This document shows, piece by piece, positions 20,863 through 32,229 of a stretch of DNA of 64,000 bases. Within the stretch, counting starts at the first letter, position 1. Each line of letters begins with the position of its first letter. The notes beneath the pieces are model-generated. The model saw nothing but the letters and a program-made list of their open reading frames with translations, did no database searches and was not told the origin of the DNA. The stretch is taken from assembly GCA_001662425.1 (NCBI GenBank), contig BDDC01000233.1, forward strand, positions 1-64,000. The letters run 5' to 3'. This DNA comes from Chlamydomonas sphaeroides (lineage: Eukaryota > Chlorophyta > Chlorophyceae > Chlamydomonadales > Chlamydomonadaceae). Position numbers and translations under genes: made by a program.

Positions 20863-22687
20863 TAGGAGGCGCGGAGGAGCCATAAGCCCGGCGGCCGCGT
20901 GAGCTGGCGGCGGCGGCGGCAGCACAGCGGTGTCAGCTGCTGTTCGGTTGGAGCGAGCGGCGCGGCGGAGGGAGCCGTGGCCGGCGGCCCGCCCGTGGCC
21001 GGGCGGGCAGGTAGCGGTGGGCGCCGTGGCCTTTGCGGGGCGGCGATGGCACGCGAGTGAGGCGCCGCAACGCGGGTTGGCAGCGTGTCGGCTGGCGGCG
21101 CCCGGCGGGACCATGTGTCCTGCGGCCGGTGGGCTGGCTGCCTGCGCTACTGGACTTGGGATGAGAAGGGGCGCTGTCGTGTGCGCACTTAGGCCGCGTG
21201 ACGCGGCGACTCGGGGCCGCACGCAATGTGCGGTCCAAATACATTCTTTCTTTGCGCCCCAACGTCTGGTGGTGGGCTGTGACGGGCTGGGGGTTGTACC
21301 GGGCACGGCGGGTGGCAGATCCAGCTGGTCGGTGGTTTTGTGTGGGTGCGTCTGCGTGTGTGTGCACGATAGCGCCGCGGCCAGAACCCCTGCCGACACG
21401 TCCTATGCGGGCCCCTCTGGCAAGCGGCGAGGCACCGGCATGTGGCTGAGGCACGAACCTTGCGACTTGGCGTCAAAGGGCTGTGCTAGGCGCAGCGGGT
21501 CGATTGCGTGAACGGCTGCGGGACGCCTCCTACAGCCTTGCAGGGCCGCCGGCCGGTGGTGCTTACGTGTGGTGTGGGGGTGCAGCCCCAAACAGGCCAC
21601 GGCTGCATCCGCCACCTTGGTTTAGTCCTTCGTTAGTCGTAGTACGGCTGCTGGTTGGTTGCTGGTTGGTTTCATGTGTGTTGGGGTCCGCGCGCCTTTC
21701 GGTGCAGGAGAGAGTAGAGCAAGGGCGCAGGGCCGCTGCGGGCCGCCGGCTTGCCTCCGCGCATACGTCGGCGGCTCGTGCGTCGGCGTGGCCTTGTCCC
21801 TTGCGTATCTATCAACATCATCATCATCAAACGTTTGAGACGAGTGCTGCCCACTTACTACACCGGTGGCGTCCAGAGGTTTGTCGGTTTGGTTTGGTTG
21901 AGGGCGTGTGGTGCTACTGCCGAGTGCCGCAGCGGCGGACGGAGGAATGAATGTACATGAGGCGCTATTCGAGTGGCGGAAAAGGTTTGAGGCTGAGCCG
22001 CATTTTATCATGGCTCTCGCAACACGGACCTATCGAGGTGTTGCGCAGTTGCGCTGTCGTGCAAGAGCGAGGGGCGGATCGGAGCCCGCGTGCGGGCGCC
22101 TAGCGGGCTGGCAATAGCGAGCCGCCCGCTGGGGACGCCGCGACCGGTTGTCTCTCTCGGACGAAAGAGAAGACTACACAAGACACGTCCATTTATGCGC
22201 TTCGCGGTGTCTATGGGTGCGGAAAAGGCGTGCCGGGGCTATTGCAGTTGGTCCTCGAGGCGACTGGTGCTTGTGTGGGGGGGGTGGGCGCCGGGGGCGT
22301 GCTCCGGCCTATGCCGGCGCCGCGCCTCTGCCGGGCCCCGTAGTGCCCCCGTGTACTATCATGTACCAATCCCTTGCACGTGCGGCGGCCGCTGCCTAGC
22401 GGCAGAGCATGCAGTCGGCCGGTTGGGCCGGGGCGCGCACCCGCGACCGGCCCCCCACACTGCATGTACTCGCTGTTCGGTGGCAGCAGGCCTGCTGGCT
22501 TGCTGCGGTGGTGCTCATCGTTACCTTGTTGGTTGGGCGCTGCACGCTGGTGGCGCATGGCCGCATGCGCATCCTTGCTTGTAAGCCCCATTGCCTTGTC
22601 TGGCAGGCTCCTGGAATGATGTGCCGCCGTGGCGTGCACTCGGGGTGAGCCAGGCAGTGAGCAGCCCAACCGTCGTGGCGGCGCAGG
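20863..22687. other. CtpA 3' flank and gene-poor region
   Basis: 1.8 kb of GC-rich sequence with unsupported open frames. It may include 5' exons of the NUMOD3-motif gene, for example around 22591-22800, but splice sites cannot be fixed because of the downstream gap. A TGTAA occurs near 22576. Confidence 0.4.
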
Positions 22688-23522
22688 GTGCCGGGCTCCT
22701 ACCGTACCAGCTGCCGTTGCAAAGCTTTGGGCGTGTTGAGGCCCTTATGGTCCTCCCTGAAGAAGACCGCCAGGAGATCAGGGAAGAGACCGCTGGGACC
22801 AAGGTTGGAAGGTAAAGCGTCGGCTCCCGATAAGCTTTCGTTAGCCACAAGCCCCGCAAAGCAGATACTCGCTCTGAAAGCCAGTACTATGGGCCCTCAA
22901 GGGAAGACCACAAGCAAGTCAACCGGTCGGGAGCGGTGCGTGCAGGCAGGTGCAGGACGGTGCAGGGTGTGCCGGGGAGTTGGCGTCGTGAGCCAGACTC
23001 TCACATCAAAGCAACACCACCTTGACCGTGACGCCCACAAGGCCAAGATCTCGGAGGCCCTGCGGGGCACGAAGCGCACCGACGCCACCAAGGCCAAGAT
23101 CTCGGNNNNNNNNNNNNNNNNNNNNNNNNNNNNNNNNNNNNNNNNNNNNNNNNNNNNNNNNNNNNNNNNNNNNNNNNNNNNNNNNNNNNNNNNNNNNNNN
23201 NNNNNNNNNNNNNNNNNNNNNNNNNNNNNNNNNNNNNNNNNNNNNNNNNNNNNNNNNNNNNNNNNNNNNNNNNNNNNNNNNNNNNNNNNNNNNNNNNNNN
23301 NNNNNNNNNNNNNNNNNNNNNNNNNNNNNNNNNNNNNNNNNNNNNNNNNNNNNNNNNNNNNNNNNNNNNNNNNNNNNNNNNNNNNNNNNNNNNNNNNNNN
23401 NNNNNNNNNNNNNNNNNNNNNNNNNNNNNNNNNNNNNNNNNNNNNNNNNNNNNNNNNNNNNNNNNNNNNNNNNNNNNNNNNNNNNNNNNNNNNNNNNNNG
23501 CAGCGGAGCCGAGGAGGATTAG
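22688..23522 (+). CDS. NUMOD3-motif protein, broken by an assembly gap
   Basis: Just before the gap the frame reads HKAKISEALRGTKRTD followed by ATKAKIS. This is one complete and one starting copy of the NUMOD3 module (consensus like KAKISEALKGK), a short DNA-binding repeat first described with homing endonucleases and also found as arrays in plant and algal proteins. The upstream frame from 22688 is basic and Ser/Thr-rich, starting with a stretch that could be an organelle presequence (SYRTSCRCKAL), but exon borders there are not secure. After the gap the frame closes with SGAEED and TAG if the gap keeps frame, which cannot be checked. No GIY-YIG or HNH nuclease motif is visible. Start, length and continuity across the gap are uncertain. 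Confidence 0.5.
23106..23499. other. Assembly gap inside the NUMOD3-motif gene
   Basis: 394 undetermined bases beginning exactly within a repeated module, so a collapsed tandem array is a likely cause. Confidence 1.
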
Positions 23523-24419
23523 CGGGTGCCGGCAGGGAGGGCTGCGGCTCGTTGGGTGGCGAGCGGGCAGCAGTGCTGCGCAGGATGGCGCTGAGGGGTG
23601 TGAGGTTGGGCAGGACGAGGGGAATGTGGCACGTTGGGCCGGGGGCCGGGGTACGAGCGGCGCTGACGTGTTCTAAGGGCTGGATAAACCAGGGCGCAGG
23701 CTTGCCCTAGGCGGAAGGCTGATGTCAATAGCGGGTTGGCAACGTGAGTACCTCGCAGGCGGTGCTGGCGGCAGGGGATGGAGGCAGAGTAACAAACGGC
23801 TGCGTAGGCAGGCCCTGCCCGGCAGGACTGGAGGTGCTGGCCTACGGGACGTGCCTGGCAAAGGCTGCTGCGAAGTGCTCACCGGATCAGAGGCTGCCGT
23901 GCTGTAATGACGGCGCATTCAAGACGGGACACGGGAGCTGGTACAGCGCCGTCGCTCCAGCCCACCTGCTGTGTGCGGACCGCGGGCGCTCTGTGCTGGC
24001 AGCGGGCAATGCCGACCGCCGCTGTACTGCACAAACATCAGGTAGGGCATGGTACGGGCAGGTTGTATTATTTCCGCGCTGCGTTGCAAGGACCAGCGGC
24101 CACACCCACGCCTTGGCAAGGCCTATCTTGCACAGCCGTACGCCTTCCTTCCGAGGAACCTCACCCAGCCAGCCAGCCCATCCGATATACACGGCAAAGC
24201 GCTACGCTGTCCATACGAAATGCTGGGACCCCTTGCCCTGCCAGCTGACCTACCCAGTCAGATCACACCGCGAACCCACTCGGATCACACGCAAGCCCAC
24301 ACCGCGAGCTACCTAGCCTAGTCTCGGCTGCTCCGCCCGCTTCTTGTTCTCACGATGTCAGCATGCCACACGTCAGGCCGCCGCCGCTCGGCACACCCGT
24401 CAAGCCCATGCAAAGGCCA
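23523..24419. other. Convergent 3' region between NUMOD3 gene and kinesin
   Basis: 900 bases between two facing stops. No gene, repeat or clear poly(A) signal is seen. Confidence 0.5.
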
Positions 24420-27400
24420 CTAGGCGTACGTTGGCCGCCCGCGCGCCGACAGCGGCGTTGTGGCCCCGACGACCGCCGCCCCGGCGGGGCTCGCGCCAGT
24501 GCCCGGGTGCGGCGGCGGAAGCGGCGGCGCCTGCCCGCGCGCGGCCGCCAGCGGCGTGCCGTAGTTGCCGACCGCCGTGACCGTCGCCAGGCCACGGGCC
24601 ATGGGGCCCAGGCCGTCTGCGCCCCCCGCCGGCGAGGTGCAGCTGCTCGCCGCCAGGCCGGGCCCGTTCTGCGACGCGGCGTGCGGGTGCTGGTGCTGGT
24701 GCGGCTGCAGCTGGCGAGGCGTGGCGCCGCCCGCCTGCGGCCCCGGCAGCGGCCCGCCGACAGCCTGCGCGCCGGCCGCCAGCGGCGAGTGCTGCGGCAT
24801 GCCCGGCGGCCGGCTGGGCCCCGGGTTCTCGCGAGAGAGGAACGACCCCACGCGTCCGGCCAGGTTGGCGAAGAGGCTGCTGGACTGCCGGCGGGGCGTG
24901 ACGCCGCCGCCACCCGGCGCGCCGCCGGGGTTCATGTAGAAGCCCGCCGAGGTGGCTCCCGAGGATGTGGGCGCGCCGCCGCCGGTGGGCGTCAAGCTCT
25001 TGCGGGGGCGCGGCGTGGTCACGCGGCGCACGAGCGTGCTCACCAGCGCGCCCACGTGCGTGGGCCGGGCGACGGCTGGGGGTGCAGAAGAAGCGGGCGG
25101 GCGGAAGGGCGGCGATGTCAGCGGGAGGAGGCACGAACATGGGCGCTGCGGTGGGCTGCGTGAAGCCCCGGGCGAGGGTTTCCGCCCGCATGCCCTCTCA
25201 CCCTCAGCCGTGTTGCCGAACACGAGCTGCATGAACTGCTCCGTGGCGTCCGGGCCCGCCAGCGCGCACACCACTTGCGCGCACGCCTCCATGCCGACTG
25301 TGGGGCGTCGGGATGCAGGCAGGGAGGATCCGTGTCAGCATCAACCTAAATCCTATGCAAGTCCAACCGTCCGCCGAAATGCCACCGCGACCCTTGGTCT
25401 TGTGCACCCAGCTGCGGGCCGTACCCTGGTCCTTGGTGTTGGCGGGGTCCCACAGCCTGCGGACCAGCTGAAGCTTGCGGCCCTTCGACATGGGCCGCAC
25501 GCCCCAGTACTCAAAAAGGCTCTCCCGCTCGCGCTCATCGTACGCGTGGCGCACCGCCTGCGCCAGCACCTTGCGCTCCAGCTGCAATCAGGGCGCGAGA
25601 CACATAAAGGACAAGGCCGGTTTTGAAAGGCGCGCTAGCGTGTAGACGTCATGGCAGCCCCGCCGACGTGGCTTCGGCAAGGTTGCTGCTGGCGACCGTT
25701 GCGGATGCGGCGCCGCACCTCTAGCGCTCGCTTGTGCTTCTCCAGCGGCTTGCTGCGCGTGAACACGTCACGGTCCTGCTCCCGCTGGATCTGCTCCAGG
25801 CGGTGCTTGAGGCGGCGCTCCTCCATCTGGAGGTACAGCAGCTCCTTGCTGCGGAACAGCAGGTAGAAGCGGCTGCGATACACCAGCGGCACGTGCAGCT
25901 TGTGCCACAGGTCGCAGATCTGAGACAGCAGTGCCTGTGGTGGGGCACAAGAAAAAGGGCAGGACGGGCGCAGGAGCTGATCAGTGCCTTTAGATAAGCC
26001 TGGAGACCTATGGAGGTGAGGCTGCACATGGACGGCAGCATAGCGCGGGCGCGGAAGGCGAGTGCAGCTCGTGCGCCGGGAGCACACCTCCGAGGTGGGC
26101 TCGCTCGCCCAGTCGTCGTCGTCGTCAATGAAGGCGGGGGCCTCTGTAGCACCAGAGGCGTGAAGGCGGGGGCAGACGTGGCTGAGGGCGTGCTATGAAT
26201 ACTGTAGACGTCATGCGCCGACGTCAAGCGTACGCAAGCTGCATGACGCACCTGACCCGGGCTGCTGCTGCTGCAGCAGCGCCACCTGCTGCAGGGCCTG
26301 CTGCGCCGCCGCCTGTGCGCGCTGCTGCTGCAGCAGCGCCGCCTGCGCTCGCATCTTGGCCTGCGCTGCCTCGTACTGAGCCTGGTCGCGCTCCGCCTGC
26401 GGGGTCAGGCAGCAGGATAGGCGATGAGCGGGGATGCTGCTGAATTGCTAGACTCGTAACGCTAGGCTCATCCCAGTGCAGTTCCGTAAAAGCGATAGTC
26501 TGTCCGCAGATAAGCGCTGAGCCAGGCCAGCGGCTCTCACGGGCTGTCACCTCCCCAAAGGCCCCTGCCACGGGTAGCGGCGTGGGCTAGCCGTATGCGT
26601 GCCCTCCAGAGCAAAGGCTCCCCCTCACCTCCAGCTGCGCGATATAGGCGTCCTTTTGATCCGCCTCCTTAAGGGCGGCCTCCAGCTGCAGCACCTGTTG
26701 ACAAGTCACGGCAAGTCACGGCTGGTCGGCGCAAAGCCCTGCCCTAGCTGCCCGTTACAAAGCCCCCTGCAGTGCCAGCAAATGCGTTTGCGACCCTGGC
26801 ACCATGGAGCCCAACCCAGCGGTACAGATGCAGGTGCGGACGGGAAAGTGCGCTGCGCTGCGCAGTGCCCCGAACCTCCACCGCCGCCGCCTTGGCGCGC
26901 ACCTGCTTGATGAGCAGCAGCTTCTGCACGCTCAGCCTGTCCACGCGCTCCTGCGTCTCCTCAAACATGCAGCGGTAGTGATCCATGGCCTGCCGCATGG
27001 CGTCCACGTCGGCCTGCGCCTGTTGCCGGAAGCCGGCCTGGAGGCGGGACACCTCAGCCCCATACCTGCACAAAGGGCGAGGGCAACAGCCGCCCTTCGA
27101 TGCAGGCGTAGCATGCATCCTGGCTCGGCGCCAGCGGTATAAGGTATGTGTCGCTCCGCCCGGGTGCAAGGAGCCCACGGCCCTGCACCGTTGCGGACTA
27201 CGCGGCGCGCCGTAAGCATGCAGCCTTCGGTGCGACGGCGCGAAACCCTATGTCGACGACGCCAAGGGGCCACTGGCGCAGGGGCCGGACGCACCAGGCG
27301 TGGATTGCGTCCTTCTCGCGGCCAATGATGCGCTTGGCGCGATCCGTGTCCCAGCGCAGCAGCGCGCCGCGGCTGCTGGCGCTAGCGGTGCGGCGCCCGC

Positions 27401-30400
27401 CCGACATGGGCTCCCCGTCCGAGGCCTGCATGGACAGCGACGGCGTGCGCATGCGGCGAAGGCCCAGGTCGTCCGCCTCGCCCGCCTCCGCATCTACGCC
27501 AGGCCGCGGGCTGGGGGTGGAAAGGGCGGCAGCATGGAGGGCAGATGTTGGGTCAGGCACCGTGGCCGGTCAATGCGATGGTCTTGTCAGGAACTGGCGA
27601 GGACAGAAGTGGTCGCAGCAGGTGCATGCGCTGCGGGAGCGAGGGCGTACCTCGCGGTGGGTTGTTGCTGCTGCCCTGGCGCAGCGCCAACGCTCGCATA
27701 CATGGCAGCCCTGCGCGCTCGGCTGTTGGGCGTGCCCGTAGCGGCAGGCGCCGCTGCGGGTGGAGCGTCAGCAGGCGCCACCGCCCCTGCCGTGGCTGCA
27801 GCCGTCGCCGCGGCCGCTTGGCGGGGCGATGTGAGCAGCGTCGGGCGCGGCGACTTGACGACCGCCGCGGCGGCCTCCTCGTCGACGCCCGCAAGCAGCG
27901 CCCGCGGCAGCTTGCTGCCGCTGAAGCGCGCCGGGCTGCGGGCCGGCCCGCTGGCCGTGGTCTTGGTTGCTTGCTGCACGGCAGCGGGCGAGTCGTAGCG
28001 CTGAGCGCTGGTGGCCTCGCCGTCGTTGCGCTCCGCTGCGTCCTCATCTCCCTCCTCCACAGCGTCAGCCTCCTGCATGGCCCAGAAAGAGCAGAGTCAT
28101 GCAAATGCGCACTACGCTGGTAGCTTCCCGAAATCCCTGCAACAGAGCACCCTTGCTCATATCATGTTTAGCCCTCCCACCTGCAGCGCGGTAGTGAGCC
28201 GTTGGATCACGTTCTCCTCCTCCGAGTCAAGCCCTGCACACCCAGCAGGCCACGGTGCGTCACATGTGGCATCACTGAGCAGGCGACTCGTGCTTACGTG
28301 CACGACTGCATAACCCATCCCTGTCGCCGTGTCCGCTAAACCAAGCTGTGCGCCCACCATACGCACACATGCGGCGCGCCCGACCCCACCTGGCGTGTCC
28401 ACCGGGGCGCCCAGCTGCGTCACCCTGCCCTGTAGCGACTCGATGGCCTGGTGCGCCTGCAGCTGGATGGCCTGCAGGCGCTGCAGGCGGGCCACCTCCG
28501 AGCGGATTACACTGATCAGCTCGCCCTGCTCCGGCGCGTCCTCCGCCGCCGCTTCGGCGTCGGGTGGCGACGACGGCATCGGCGCAAACTCGTCGGCTGG
28601 CGCGGCCTCAGGCGCCAGGGCCGGCGGCGCGGCGCTGCTAGCTGCTTGTGCAGGGGCTGGTGCGGCGGCCGGGGGCGGTGTGCCGTTAGCAGAGGGGACG
28701 GACCCCTGCTGGCGCTGCTCCATGTTGCGCAGCAGATCTGATAGCTGCGCCAGGAGTCGGTCCGCCGTCTCAGGCGTGGCGCTAGCCGCCGCCGCCACTG
28801 CGGCAGCGGCGGCGGGCTGCTGGCTGTAGCAGCGGACCTCTGCCTGCAGCGCCGATAGCGCGGCCTGCGCCTTGGGGCCCTCGGGCGCCTGCGGCCACGC
28901 GAGTACAATGCTCGTCAGCCATCGAAACTTCACCGCTGGCGCTCATGCGTGTCACCTTGTCACTGACAACCGCAGCGCCATCCCGATTCATCGAAGGCAA
29001 CCAACCAAGGCAACATGACACTGTCCCACCTGCAGCTTGTCGATCTCGTTGTGCAGGTTGAAGCCCGGCGCCGCGACCGAGCTAGCGGCGCCTGCAGCCT
29101 GCCCGACGCCCAGGCTCGTCGCCGCGCGGCCGAAGCCCGGTCGCGACGCCAACGGCTCGCCGCCGAGCTTGTTGACAGCCTCCCGCACGCCCGGCGGCAG
29201 AAGGTAGTCCAGCAGCAGGCGGCCGGGGTGGGCCACGGAGGCGCCCAGGCCCAACTTGGCGGCCTTGCTGGCGCTGGGCCGCTCGCGGGGGTCCAGCGGC
29301 GAGGAGGTGCTGGGGTTCCAGGACGCGCGCACCGACATGCCCACTGCGCCGCGCGCCTGGCTGCCTAGCGGGCCCAGGCCGCCGGCCACCGAGGTGTTGA
29401 ACGCGTCCAGGTCGTCAAAGCTGCGGCGCAGGCCCTGGTGGAAAGGAATAGCAATGGAGGACGGGGACCGTGAGGTGGCTAGAGGGATGGTGGGGGTGCG
29501 GTGGCCTGGCAGCGACGGCTACCGCCAGTTGGGAGAGGGTTATGGTTTGGGGTCGAGAAGTGAGTGGGGGCGGGGGGTGGCGTCCTCACCGGTGCGGGGC
29601 TGCCGGTGCCGCCACGGATGATGAACTTCTCCACCTGGTTCAGGCGGCGCTCCAGCGCGGCGCGCTCCTGCTCCGCCCTCAACACCTGCACAGGGCGCAA
29701 CGCTCCGCCGTCAGCTTTAGAGCGGGTGCAGGGGCTGCCTGCAGGTGATAAGCCCACCTGCTCCTCCTTGGCCCTCAGCTCGGCGTCCTTCTCCGCGAGC
29801 AGCTGCTTGGTGCCCTGCCGCGAGCTGCGCTCCGGGCGGTCCATCTTGGCCTACACGGGCACGCCATTTCGGCACGACCCTCAGGCAACTCTGAGCGCCA
29901 GGCATGGCGCTGTGCCCCCTGACCTCTCTGACCCCGCATACGCTGCTCATAGGCTTTCGGTTGCTCCCTTGCCCTTCGTCTCACCAGCTTCTTGCGCAGC
30001 TCCGTGATCTCCACCTCCATCTTCCGGATGAGGGCCTGCTCGTCGCGCACCTCGTTCAGTTTCGGCCGCATTGTCACGGCCTTAGCGTGGTTGGCGAAGT
30101 GCAGCGCCGCGCGGCTGTTCTCCACCGAGCCTGCCGAGCAAAACACATAGCTCAAGACAAGGGTTTGGGAAGGGAGGAACTGCACATCGGGTTGGCACCG
30201 TGGCCTTTCGTGATACGCACCCGACGCGGGCGACAGGTTGCACACGATGGCCATGCGCGAGTTGCCGGCGAGCGAGGGCTGCAGGATGCGGGTCAGGTTG
30301 GACTCGCGGTACGGAGCGCGCTCGCGCTTGCCCAGCGAGCGGATGACCTTGCCCAGCGTGAGGAGGCTGACGTTGATGCTGCTGGCCTGTGGATACGCGT

Positions 30401-31697
30401 TGCAGGCCGCTGTGTCAAGTGCTTGCGCAGGCAGCACACGCGCTGCACTACAAGCTGGGTATGCGGTGCGGCTCCCCGGCGCCGTTCCATCCAGTCCTAT
30501 CCACCGTGCTGCAACGTCATGCCTGACGATGCAGAAGACGTGCAGAAGACGCGCAGAAACCGCACCTCCCGCTGGCGCGTCCTCTCTCGGTCGGCGTCGT
30601 CAGTCAGGCTGGCCTGAGTCATGCGCTCCGAGCCGGCCAGATCCACGAAGTTGATGGTCGACAGCACCGGCGCCAGCACGCGCCTGCCGCCGTCGCTGCC
30701 GCCTTCACCAGAGGACTCGTCGCCGGAGAGGCTGTCGTCCTCGTCCTCGTCTGCGCAGCAGAGGCGGGCCCTGTGCTCGCAGCGGGTTCGCGACGCGGAG
30801 TGCAGCGATGCATGCGGCATCAAACGCACCGGACTCCGCGACCGCTGGCCTGCTCTCCACATACAGGCGCACAACGAGGTGCGAGCGGCTGCTTTGGTGG
30901 TTCGCCTTGGTCTCCCGCACCTGCGCCAGGGTGGGCAGCATCGGGGACGGGGTTCACGACCAGCGAGAAGTCGCCTGACAACGACGGGCGAGCAGCCGCC
31001 CGACGTGCGAAGGAAGCCCCCGACCAACGCCAAGCCCTGGCGAGCAACCTTGCCCCCCCACCTGCCGGCGGCCCTCAATGGTCTTGAGCATCCTCACGAG
31101 GTGCTCCTCCGACTCGATGCTCTGCTCGGTGAGGTCCACCACGACGGGCCCCTTTTCCTTGTCCTCGCAGATGGTCAGGTTGGTGTCCGCCTCCACAAAC
31201 AGGTCGTGCACAACCTCATTGTACACCTCGATGGCGGACATCTTGAGCACAAAGTCTCGGTCTCGTGTGCGGGCTATATGCACAAAGATATCCTTCGCGG
31301 CGTGCCGCATGACGGAGCGCATGGTCGTGGTCTTGCCAGAGCCCGTCTGGCCGTAGGCAAATAACGTGCAGTTGTAGCCTTCCATCGCCGACCGGACCAT
31401 AGGCTGCGCTGCAGCTGTGTAAACCTCGTCGGAGTCGCAGCTGTCGGCGAAGACCCGGTCATACTGGTACGTGCTCTGCTGGTAAGAGTTCTTCTCCTCA
31501 GCGAGGCACATGAGCGTGCCCTGGCTCGGCCCAGGGCGCCACGCGATAGTCTCCTTTGCGTCCGCCTCCTGTCGCAACAGCGGGCGAATGCGGACGCCCA
31601 CCCAAACCTTCTCCTGTAGCTCTGAGGCTGTCGTGTTAATGCTCCTGGGAGTGTCCATCGGGCTGGGCTGGTGCTGCCCCAGCTGGGACGTTGCCAT
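24420..31697 (-). CDS. Kinesin-7 motor with plant NACK/DUF3490-type C-terminal region
   Basis: Microtubule motor of 1537 aa. Exons (minus order): 31062-31697, 30830-30920, 30566-30750, 30221-30386, 29985-30130, 29758-29850, 29590-29685, 29030-29434, 28390-28888, 28181-28233, 27651-28072, 27295-27510, 26903-27065, 26629-26694, 26252-26396, 26088-26143, 25668-25934, 25425-25581, 25202-25297, 24420-25075. N-terminal motor: VGVRIRPL, P-loop GQTGSGKT at 116-123, switch I NHQSSRSH at 219-226, switch II DLAGSE at 279-284, and LLTLGKVI. A kinesin-7 type neck follows (LNEVRDEQALIRKMEVEI), then coiled coils broken by Ala/Pro-rich linkers. Near 1147-1320 lie LWHKLHVPLVYRSRFYLLFR and RESLFEYWGVRPMSKGRKLQL, matching the C-terminal domain of plant cytokinesis kinesins. 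The last exon is a low-complexity tail. An acidic insert sits in the motor at about 243-262. The donor of the 25668-25934 exon is the least certain junction. Confidence 0.95.
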
Positions 31698-32229
31698 CGT
31701 TCAAAGCGAAGGGCCCAGGTTGGCCCAGCTAGCTGCGATGAACGTGGGACCAATAGAGTCCCTTAAAATCGCTTTGTTGGTCGCTCTGTGAAGTCAGGCC
31801 GCATTTTGGTCGCGTTTGTTGACTGGGCACGGGTGCAGCAACAGTCGATGGAAATTTGCAACGTATGGGCTTGCTAGCGTGTATATGCGACTTGAGAAAC
31901 TTTTCCTGTTCGGGTGCTGGGGGGTCGGGGCTGGGCCGGACGTCGCGCGCCGACAGCCCTCTGTCGCTCCGGCCGGGATCGCACAGAGGAAGGTCTGCCC
32001 AGTTCCCAGCGCACAGCTGTTATCCCGGAGCAAACCAACCTCCTCAACGCTGAGCTCAGTACTGATTCCATATCCAGCGGTCGTGCAAGCTGCACGCGAG
32101 CACCATCATGCGCCGAGCAGTTCGCCGTCGCTTCATCGCCCCTTAATGGACTATGTTCGCATGAAATCCATTGCAATTGATTGGGTTGCGCATGTTATAG
32201 AGGCGCTCCAGAGCAACCGCTGAGCAAAC
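31698..32229. other. Divergent promoter region (kinesin / SLC1-like)
   Basis: 532 bases separate the two start codons, so both promoters must lie here. No recognisable element beyond moderately AT-rich segments. Confidence 0.5.

Noticed and set aside
23022..23522. Homing endonuclease encoded by the NUMOD3 gene
   Set aside because: No GIY-YIG, HNH or LAGLIDADG motif is visible. NUMOD3 modules alone do not show nuclease activity.
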